Of a stretch of 64,000 nucleotides of DNA, positions 54,901 to 64,000 are shown piece after piece. Below the pieces are notes generated by a model that had not been told where the DNA came from, did not search any database, and saw only the letters and a list, made by a program, of their open reading frames with translations. The DNA is from Enoplolaimus lenunculus. Lineage: Eukaryota; Nematoda; Enoplea; Enoplida; Thoracostomopsidae. Numbering within the stretch: position 1 is the first letter of the stretch; the number at the start of each line of letters is the position of its first letter. Location: assembly GCA_030248215.1 (NCBI GenBank), contig JASANG010000411.1, positions 42,711 to 106,710 of the forward strand. The letters are read 5' to 3'. The position numbers and the translations under genes are program-made.

Positions 54901-57900
54901 CGATGTTATCGCAACGCGCGCCTCCTGAAAAGGTATTTTTTGCGGTACCTTAAGGATGATTGGCTTTGTCGAAAATATTATTTGGATCAAACCCAAAGCC
55001 GCTGGTTTGGATAAGTATGGGAATTATTTAACGCGTAGTTGGTTTTGTTCGTGTAAAGTGTTTAATAGCTAGGAAGTCACTGAGACAACAATAAAGAGCG
55101 CGCTTTATTTTGTCACATATTCCATCGCGTTGCTTATTTGGGTTGTTCAGTTTGGCAGCATATTTGCTGCAGCTTTTGTGAAAAGTGGCGTTTTGGTCTC
55201 TTTCGCCCCATTGGCTTTCAATACTGTGAAAAGCTTATAATTGCTTCTTGATGTTTGGAAAGAACGAAGTCAAGCCTTTTTGTGTTTTGGTTCAGGTGCC
55301 TGAAGGTATGGGTGGCAAACCGTTTTTGATCGAAATCAAATATGATGGAGAACGTGTACAGCTGCATAAAGATGGAAATTCCTATAAATATTTTTCGCGC
55401 AGGTAATTGTGTGTCCGCACTGTTAAAATAGTAAATTGCGGTGAGTGTTGTGTAAATTTTTAGGAATAGCAGGTGTACGATAAATAATTAAAAACTGTGT
55501 TGGTGTATATGAGCGTTTTGTTAGTACTTGAAGTCCTGAAATGAAGGATGTACTTTGTACTATTTGAAAGTTATACGCATTAAGATAATTACACAAAATT
55601 AAACCAGTTTTCGGTGGAGGTGGGTAATCAATTTTGTCTGATGTTTTGTTGTAGTGGTAACGATTGGTCTTTGTCTTATGGCACGGGACCTCAAAACGGC
55701 TCTTTGACGCCATTTATTCATGATCGGTTTGCTAGTCATGTATCCTCTTGCATCTTAGATGGGGAAATGGTCGGTTGGTACAACGACGCTGATTGCATAG
55801 GTAACATCATTTTATTGGTTTTTCCGACCTGGCCGCGAAAAGTTTTGTGCAACGTTTGGTTTTGTTTGCCCAAGTATAATTGTTACTGCTGGTTGACAGA
55901 GATTTCAGTATAATAAGTAATGGTTAAAAGGCTACTCCAAGTCTCTCTGTTGTTCCCAAACCTCTGTAGATAAATTTTTAATGTACCATGAGAGAGTAAA
56001 CAAAAATAACATTATGGTTGTAGCGTCGAAAAGTGAAAGCTTTGATGTCAAACTGCTGAAACCAGGAGATCGCATACGACCGTGTTATATCCCGTTCGAT
56101 TGCCTAATGCTTAACGGCAAGATTTTAACTGGAGACCCTTTGAGCGAACGTGTAGCGGTGTTGAAGTCGATTTACTCGAAGCTTGATGGACATTTACTTG
56201 AGTCAGAATTGCACAATGCCAACACCGTGCAAGACGTAGTCGATGCGTTAAATAATGCTATTGAACGACGTGAAGAAGGAATCATAGTTAAACGACCGGA
56301 ATCTGTGTATCAGTTGAACACAAGATCAGTAGATGCGGGATGGATTAAAATAAAAGTAAGTTATATTGTTTCAGGGTGGGCAGTAGAGGAGTTTGACTGA
56401 CTAGTAGTTTACTGCTGCGCTGCGCTGTTGCTGGAAACATTTAGGTTGCAGAATGAATCTGTGCTACATTAAATACGGCATTAAATTTAAAAGGAAGAAT
56501 TAGTTTTGGTTTCAGTTTTTGCAGTCATTTTTGGTGCTAGAAATTGGAAACGTTGGTTTGTATGGTTTATGTTATCGTTAATCTATAAGACAGTATAGAT
56601 TGTGGTAAAATTACAATACGTTATTAACTTAATATATAACCTATTATTTAAAATGTTTGTTAATAGTTCGAATTTGGGATGCCGTACTGAAAATATGTCT
56701 TTAGTGTCATTTGTTACCTTTTCCCCTTTCTTGAATAATTTCGGTAATATTTGGCTCGATTTATTTGATAAAACTACGTATTCAAGTCTATTTTAGCCTG
56801 ATTACATTGATTCTTTAATGGACGATTTAGATTTACTGATCGTTGGTGGATATTTTGGAGATGGAAGCAGAGGTCATTTGTTGTCACATTTTCTTCTTGC
56901 TGTAGCTGGATCGGACTTAAAGTCCAAAGGTAGGCTGTTAATCTATTTTTGTTAGCTTTTTAACAGCGTTCCAACCGGTACAAACTTCTGTCGGAAACGG
57001 AATTGGAGTCGGAATTCAAATTTTATGTTGGAACCGGAGTTATAATTTTAGTTTTGATACTCATTTGATTATTAGGAAAAATATTTCGAAAATACTAAAT
57101 GGTTTGTTTGTAGCAATTAATTTAAATCGCAAGCATACGACCTTAGATGATTATAGGACAAGGTTTAGTTTCATTTAAGAAAGAAACAAAAACATAGAAA
57201 CGTTTTTGCTTAAGTTATTATTCACCAGCTCTACACCACAAAATGTTGAGATAGTTAATGCCACCGAAGAAATCGGAATTCTGGCGTCAAAAATTTTCAA
57301 ATAAGAAACTTGCTTCTATGATCGTATTCGAAAATACAACCGCTTGAAGTTTTCTTGCTACGCCAGTGTTTGTTCAAGTAGTATTTTAGTTAAGTTAGCA
57401 CTACACGTGGCATATGGATATTTAGGTGCTTATTTTGAACTTCAAATAGATTAGGTTTATGTTGTAATTATGCGTAATGTTTTTTGTAGATGGAACACCG
57501 AAAACGTTTTTGTCATGTTGCAAAGTTGGTAGCGGGTACTCAATGAAAGAATTGTACGAGTTGAACTTGAAACTCATCAAAACTGGAGCGGCGACGGCGT
57601 TTTCGAAACAAAAACCTCCTTCGTGGCTTGAGTTGGGAACGGAACGGCCTGATATTGTTATTAATCCGAAAGAATCAGTAGTTTTACAAGTATGTGTGAC
57701 TGATGTGTTCAAGCGCTTTGAATGTTGTGTATGCAAGACCAAGAGTCGAATGTATTTCGTATGTTTAATACAATGTATGTCATGTAAAACTTTATACACT
57801 TGTTGACACATAACCGTGTTCTGTATAAATTTAAAAGGTCAGAAAAAATATCAAATTGATTTTTTGAGGTAGTGTCTGTATAGTGTCCGTTTTAGTTTCA

Positions 57901-60900
57901 GTACTTGAAATGATTTACATTAAAATACAACAGCTTTCACAGCACTAAGGCAAGTACTTTATTAATATTTTATGCTGACTCACATGCCCTGTCGTTTTTG
58001 ATATCGCTGCTTTGGTACAAAAAATATCAAGCTCTCACGTCATTTATTTTTAGATAAGAGCTGCAGAACTGGTCCCAAGCAAAAGTTTTGCCACTGGCTA
58101 TACACCACGATTTCCGCGCGTTGAAAAGATCCGATCGGACAAGCTTTGGAATGATTGTCTTACGTTTTCTGAATTCGAGAAGTTGAGAATTGTAAGTTCG
58201 TTTTATAATTTTTTTCTGCAACTTCAGATTACTTTCTAACCTCTGTTAATTAGGGGTTTTGAAATCCATAGTATTTTTTCGTAAGGACTGGAAAACTGAA
58301 ACATGCAGTTTGTGCTCCCTGTACCCTTACTTATGGTAAGGCCGGAGGCAAGTTGGAGAGAGCAGATAGAGAAGGATTGTGCTAAAGCAGGACTGCAGAT
58401 TGAATTTGTCGGTGATCGAAAAGTGTGGAGGAGGAACGTGTATGAGTTTCGGAATGGGTTATTTGATCTTTGATCTGTGTTGTCTTGTGTTATACGGGAA
58501 ACGCCAACCCCCGGTGCCGGGGAAAACGGTGTCATATGGCTTGTGTGTTACAGTGTAACTAACGTTAAAGATGAGCTTCTGTACAGTTCGCTGTTGGTGT
58601 TTAATGCAATCTTCTCGTGAACCACATTTATAGTAAAATACAGATTACGCGTTAGTCTTTTAAGCTGGTTTAGTAGATTCTTAGGATACCGCTGGCCGGC
58701 TCGCTAAAGGTAATCTTCAAATTGACGGCGCTGACCAAGGTGAACCGCAAGCGAAAAAGACAAGATTAAGTCCGCACAAAAAAGCTGTTGTAAAGCCAGC
58801 TCTTCCTCAACAGTTCAAAGCAGCGGATTTGTCTGGAGTCAAAAAGGTGAGTTGTGTATATAATATTACGCGATATTTTTTAGTTTAATTGTACAGTATT
58901 GGTTCTGCTCCTAAAATAAGCTGCGTACTAACAACTGAAATTAGTATTTTAATTAAAATTTCGTCTGTTTCAAACGGCTTTTGGCAAAATGTTGTAGTTC
59001 TTTCTAGTATTTTAAGTGCAGTTTGTAAGTTTTTGGTTTTTCGGACTGGCGTAACTCAGCTTTTGTAAATATTTGTAACTCAGAACGATCAAAACGATGT
59101 TTGAACATTATTTTGGGATACAACACTAGTTTGATTTGATTTAAGGCTGCGTTAACATGTGTTTTTGATGGATTGTAGATTTCGGACGTGTTTTCAAGAA
59201 AAGAAATTTGCATTATCAATGGACTAGATTCTAGTCGTTCGAAGCAGTCGCTTGAAAAAGATGTGGCTGAGCTTGGTGGTTTGATTGTTCAAAATCCTGG
59301 TAATCAGTTTCTGAGGGTTATACTTTTATGGGTGTTTCTGGCCACTGTAATAGCTAACGAACGACTTTCAACTAGTGACAACGGTATTAGCGATTAGTGT
59401 AGAAACTATGGTGACCGACGTAGTTTTGGAGACTCAAGTTACACGACACGGCTCGAATTGATGTTGTCAGTATTGTTGAGCAGGATATAGCCAATAGTTT
59501 GGGAACTGGGGTTAGGTTCTATGAAATTTTTGAAAAGGGTTGTCTTGCCTTCCTAAATAATTAAGAATCCGTGTAAGAACTCCGAGGGGGTTAACGTTAC
59601 CCCCTAATTCCAACCGATTACGAAATTATTTCTGATTACAGGCAAAAATACATTCGCAGTGGTCGCTGGGAAGATTACTGTCAAGGTACGAAGCGCTATG
59701 AACAGCGATGACTTTAACGTCGCCAAAGCGGATTGGTTGCTTCGTAGCATTGATGAAAAACGCTTGTTGCCATGGTCAGTTTTGCTGTTGTAGACAGTGA
59801 TATCGGTGTCGCACCGGAGTAACTACGGCGTTTTCTTCCCTAATGAGGCTTGCAGACCCTCTTCGGGAATTCACCTAGTGATCCATCGCCTAAAATTTTG
59901 CCCTGTGGTCCTCCTCCTTAATCCGCGACCTCTAACTCAAATATTGAGTTGTCGCCCCTTCCTCTCACAAATGTTCCGGACAACTCCCCTGAGTCTCATT
60001 AGAGTTGAGTGCTTGACGTTAGTTAATAATAAGTGTTATAAATTTGACTAGTTGTTGCGAGATAATGGAGTATACGTTTATAGTATACAATCTTGTCACC
60101 TGGGGGTTCCCTAGTATCTACATCTATTGGTGTTTGTGCGTTGGTTTACCAACCTCTCACCCTACGCCAAGCGAATACGCAACCGACTCATGTTTTTTCT
60201 TAGCTGAGCACGGCAAATAAGATGTTTATGTTTAAGTGAACGCCGGTAACGATTGCTAGTGTGTTTTAGATATTGCCACCTTTCGTTTGGTGTTTAATGT
60301 TTTCAGGTTACCGTCAGATTTGTGGAAAGCGACGCCTGAAACTGAACGTGAATTTGCGTCCGGATTTGACGAGTTTGGAGACAGCTACCATCAACCGATT
60401 ACGACAGAACAACTGAAAGAACTTTTCGATAAAATGTCAGATGAAAAGGTAACAGTGCTGACATTTACTTGTTTTCTGCTACGAATGAGATGGTTGCAAG
60501 CATTGGAAAACCGAGAAAATTGCAATAAAATATTAGACTATCGCAGCAGTAAGTATCTCTGCTGGATGGTATACGTGCATGATTGGTGTATATTTGATTT
60601 CTTGAATAATAATTCTTGTGATTTAATAACTGCCGCTGAATTTTCTACGTTCATCGAAATTTTGAATAGTGTTTCAAGTTTTTTGTTTCGGTCTCATCCA
60701 TACAACTGGTACTCCATTGTGATTCGTATTTGTTATTGTATGGAGGGGGAGTTGTGCTGCTCTGGCATTTCGCTTGTGGTAGGGTGAGAGGCCTCTACCC
60801 ACCTGAACATATCCTCACCCCACGCGGAAAATCTCCCATGTGAAACAAACTTCTCTCGAAAAATTGCCCGCGGTTTGAAATTATATTTATCATACGGAAA

Positions 60901-62445
60901 ATCACGACACCATGTTTAGCGTCACTTCTATGCTTTGAAACAGCCAATTTAAACAGAAGTCTGTTAAAAGTACATCTGATATACGAAAAATTTCAAATTT
61001 TATCACCTGATTTTTGTCTCGGAGCTTTTTTGAAAACTCTACTCCCCTCACCAACTTTCGACGGTTTGAACTTGAGGGCACCTTCAAAAAGCCCTCCAGT
61101 TGAGATTGAGGAAATGAAACGCCGTATTTCTGTTGCGTACATATTTTTTCAGTTACCTGATGACGAACTGGAGGCACTGAGGTTTGAATATCTTAACGGA
61201 ACAAAATACGGGTTGTTTATTAATACCAGGTGAATGCTTGGTTTTGTCTTATTTTTATCTTATCGTCGAATATGCTTTCCGATTTCATGTCTCGAATTTA
61301 TGCAAGCATTTTTCGTTTATTATTATTATTATGTCAAGTATTTTGTTTAACATTTAAAGTTTACTGCAGCACTATTTCAATAATGTATAGTGTCTAGCAT
61401 TGCTATAGTTTTGTTGGGTATGTCATACCATACCGCAAATTGCTATGCTAGCACTTTACTACACGCCCAAAACGCCTTTTTATCGCAACTTCTGCTACCA
61501 TAGATTTGTTTTCGCCTGAGTTTTCGTAGGTTCTTGATTTTGTAAATGTGAGATAACTTTTGTGTTATAATTATTTTGTTTAGGCTTTTCGTCGATTTTC
61601 CTGAAATTATAACTGCATCAGCAACCGATGATGACCAGCTTCAAGTGAATTTGGATGCATATCAAAAAGCTGTACGAAAGCATTTACAAGCGCAACTGTT
61701 TCGGTTGTATGGGGGTTTTATCTGTGATAACATTTCGGAAGCAACTCATATTCAAATCGGAGCAGAGTAAGAATCAGTTTGAAATTAACTTAGTGTTCGC
61801 ACCGTTTTATCAATTTGTCCAGGTAAATATCAATTCAAATTATATAACTTATTAAATTTTCTACTTTACACTAATGTATAACAACTATAAACTTTAAATT
61901 TATATGATTTTAACGAGTGTATTGCTTTAGTTTATTGTGAGAAACAGTTTGAGTTTAGGCGTATTTTAAAACATTATCCTCGTGTTATTGATGCGTAGCA
62001 ATCAATATGTTTGGCCCATGTATAGAACATGGCCGGATCGTTTTCCGAAGGGTCTATAATATAGTCAGTTTAAGCTTTAGACTAATATTTTGCTTAGGCT
62101 TAGGAAGGAATAGGCTCGTCCATAGGATTAGGCTTAGGAATATGCTTATACAACTGTTCTGGCCCTGTTCTATACATGGGCCGTCTGTTTAATGCTAGGA
62201 TGATTTTTAGAAGTTTCTATTTTAATTAATTAGTTTTTATGAGTTGCGATTCAAACAAATGTGGACGAGCTCACTAATTTAATATTATTTTTAGGGATTC
62301 TCAGAGATTAAAGCTGTTTGAAAGTCTCAACCGCCAGCAGGTCCGCAAGTTCCATATCATTTCAGCAACTTGGATTGGTTGCTGCATTCGTGCAGGTTCT
62401 AAACTTGATGAACGTGGTTATTACCCGGTGTTTTCAACTTGTTAA
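51990..62445 (+). CDS. LIG4: DNA ligase IV, ATP-dependent, 19 exons
   Basis: Joins DNA ends in non-homologous end joining, normally with XRCC4, in the nucleus. Exons: 51990-52151, 52388-52465, 52876-52977, 53495-53633, 53873-53964, 54744-54932, 55296-55402, 55655-55800, 55970-56355, 56797-56929, 57490-57689, 58054-58191, 58685-58846, 59179-59299, 59642-59774, 60307-60448, 61153-61229, 61584-61766, 62295-62445. All introns are GT-AG and phases agree, giving 946 residues (human 911). Residues 1-250 are the DNA-binding domain ([19 protein letters not shown]). The nucleotidyltransferase domain has motif I KYDGER with catalytic Lys269, then [24 protein letters not shown] and GWIKIK. The OB fold follows ([24 protein letters not shown]). 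BRCT1 is near 679-765, the XRCC4-binding clamp near 765-812 ([18 protein letters not shown]), and BRCT2 ends the protein (TWIGCCIR). No catalytic residue is missing. Exon 15's donor, CATG|GTCAGT, is the weakest junction. Confidence 0.95.
56966..57060. repeat. diverged hAT-type repeat in LIG4 intron 10
   Basis: CCAACCGGTACAAACTTCTG, GGAAACGGAATTGGAGTCGG and TTGGAACCGGAGTTATAAT resemble the subterminal units of the CAGGGTGCAA hAT MITEs. The ends cannot be placed. Confidence 0.45.
62013..62182. mobile_element. family A MITE in LIG4 intron 18
   Basis: GGCCCATGTATAGAACATGG to CCCTGTTCTATACATGGGCC, in TTAGGC orientation. Flanks ATATGTTT and GTCTGTTT agree at six of eight positions. It lies 112 bp before the last acceptor and does not disturb it. 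Confidence 0.85.
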
Positions 62446-62650
62446 CACAGAAGATTTGGGAATGATCTCAGTGGACTGAGCTGACTTTTTGACGCGATTT
62501 AAAATAATGAGTAACGGTTGGATATATTCAGAAATAGTCAAATTGCAGGAACGGTTCCAGAATGGGTCGCCTGGACAGCAGCTTCGCTGAAACGTTTCGT
62601 TGATTTCTGAAATTATTAGAGAAAGAATAAGTGCTGTTCGCCTGCAAGCA
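62446..62650. other. LIG4 3' flank
   Basis: Presumed 3' UTR and flank. GAATAA variants occur near 62625; no canonical poly(A) signal was assigned. Confidence 0.3.
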
Positions 62651-63090
62651 GGCTGTAACCGGATATTCGTTTCTGGTAAAAAATTGGTGCCAGTCAGGGT
62701 GCAACCGGAATTCCGGTTCCGGTTCCGGTAAAATTTTCAAATTCCGGTTCCGGTAAATTGTAATTCCGGTTGCACCCTGGTGCCAGTATATGTTAATAAC
62801 CGAAATTCTGTTATTTTTATGATCGTAATAGTTGCAAATCATGTCTGTATAAATCATTCAAATTTTCATTACAGCGTTGTAGTGCAATTGTTCGATTTGA
62901 AACAAAGAACAACGCATTTCATCCGAAACCTTAGAGAATAGAAATATCTGCAATTTGTTTATTTTAAAATTCCGATAAATATATATTTTCCATTTCCCAA
63001 TAAGAAACAATGGAAATCTTTGAAACAGCTATACTTCAATATCCGTTTCCGTTTCTGATTTTAATCTCAATCCGTTTATACTCTGTCTGC
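62651..63090. mobile_element. family K MITE, copy 3, hosting a nested MITE
   Basis: GGCTGTAACCGGATATTCGT at the left, AATCTCAATCCGTTTATAC at the right, with the family's AAAAAATTGGTGCCAG, AACCGAAATTCTGTTATTTT and GAAATCTTTGAAACAGC lines. It is interrupted at 62695-62787 by a hAT-type MITE and its duplication. Confidence 0.75.
62695..62779. mobile_element. hAT-type MITE, CAGGGTGCAA family, 85-bp copy
   Basis: CAGGGTGCAACCGGAATTCC to AATTCCGGTTGCACCCTG with a perfect GTGCCAGT duplication (62687-62694 and 62780-62787). It is a shortened version of the 403-bp copy at 46782, holding only the two terminal regions. Confidence 0.95.
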
Positions 63091-63439
63091 AAAACATCCT
63101 GCCGTCTCAAAATTAGTTTTGGACCGTAAAGTGTCGAAATGATCTACGGTTGTTTTATGTGCTTGTAGAATATATTGCAATAAGTTTATAACGATGCATC
63201 GTTGCATAACATTGCTAATTGTGTAACCTCGATCTTAACTTGAAATAGTTCTTGAATTTTACGCAAGCAGTTTTGTGTGAAGTCGTGTTAAGTAATATGA
63301 TTGTTTTAAATTATTTTTAGCTAGTAAAGAATTCATTTTAGTCATAGCGTTAAAGCGACTTATTTAAACCTTACCCGAATGAAGCACATGCTATGTATGA
63401 ACACTGAACAGTTGATTTTCCACTCGGGTATTTATCATA
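63091..63439. other. intergenic, nothing recognised
   Basis: No supported feature. Confidence 0.3.
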
Positions 63440-63441
63440 TA

Positions 63442-63780
63442 CTGTATTGACCCGAATAAGGAGTCCATAAATCTCAATTAACCCTATTGTAGCGCATAAG
63501 TGACTATAGGACCAAATAATTTGAATTAGAAACTTTAAATCGTACTTAAATTCTGAAAGTACATTCCTAAGTATAACTTTGTAGTGTTGCCCAAGCTATT
63601 GACACAAAACAAATAAACGTTTAATTCAACGGATAATTACAGTACCGGATATATATCGTAACGAAGGGCGGCGGAGCGAGGGTTAAAAATAAATAACAGT
63701 CCGTAAGCGAATAACAAGGGGGGTACCCTCTGGAGAGGCCAAATAAATATCAGTCCCCCCTCTTATTCGAGTCACTACAG
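63442..63780. mobile_element. family D MITE, TA-flanked
   Basis: CTGTATTGACCCGAATAAGG at the left and CTTATTCGAGTCACTACAG at the right with TA outside each end. Interior order as in 11254-11695; about 100 bp shorter because the first part after the left end is missing. Confidence 0.87.
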
Positions 63781-63814
63781 TACGGTTGCACCTTCGATGC
63801 TTACCTCTAGTCTG

Positions 63815-64000
63815 GGCATAGGATATTTTTTCATATCCGGATATCCGTCACTTCTTACCCGATATTTATCCTGATATAAGGTATTTGTTTCCGGATATTT
63901 ATCCGGATGTCCGAAATTAAATTTTCTATTCGAATATCCGAAACTGGATATTGCGTTTTTTGGTTTTCCGAACCTCAATTTTCGTTTTTGAGACGGCCTA
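63815..64000. repeat. family L, GGATATCCGGATA-type units, cut by window end
   Basis: CATATCCGGATATCCG, GATATTTATCCTGATATAAG, TTTCCGGATATTTATCCGGA and ATATCCGAAACTGGATAT. Same style as 25060-25150. The element runs out of the window. Confidence 0.5.

Overview
The window is intron-bearing, AT-rich nuclear DNA from a metazoan. Coding exons are separated by GT-AG introns. The only complete, confidently named gene is an animal-type DNA ligase IV in 19 exons, with its tandem BRCT domains and XRCC4-binding linker. Everything between the few genes is crowded with short non-autonomous DNA transposons. Many of them carry arrays of TTAGGC, the hexamer known as the nematode telomere repeat, as internal sequence. 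The motif alone does not place the organism, because here it sits inside mobile elements and not at a chromosome end; the lineage is left open as an invertebrate.

Layout. 1-32.3 kb is essentially a transposon graveyard with no host gene I can support. It holds at least eleven families of miniature elements, several with perfect 8-bp target duplications, plus a hairpin-rich tract (18.7-19.34 kb), a tandemly duplicated palindrome element (21.57-22.8 kb) and an element with internal tandem repeats (29.08-30.01 kb). 32.5-37.22 kb, minus strand, holds a two-exon gene for a predicted 1171-residue protein with a doublecortin-like fold interrupted by about 54 glutamines. 37.4-41.2 kb is again repeats. 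41.24-41.58 kb (minus) encodes a small single-pass membrane protein. 44.5-47.5 kb has two divergent unrecognised reading frames around a hairpin-rich spacer; one overlaps a tRNA-derived SINE head and the other is interrupted by a 403-bp hAT-type MITE. 48-50.5 kb holds a decayed DNA transposon with a DUF7869-like transposase. 51.99-62.45 kb, plus strand, is LIG4. 62.6-64 kb returns to repeats, including an 85-bp MITE nested in another repeat with a perfect 8-bp target duplication.

How it works together. LIG4 would seal double-strand breaks in non-homologous end joining. The doublecortin-like protein would be expected to touch microtubules, if the fold call is right. The two genes have no evident functional link. 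The mobile elements are non-autonomous. Their 8-bp, TA or TTAA target duplications point to hAT-like, Tc1/mariner-like and piggyBac- or Kolobok-like transposases supplied from elsewhere. I saw no reverse transcriptase, integrase, capsid or envelope gene and no CRISPR array.
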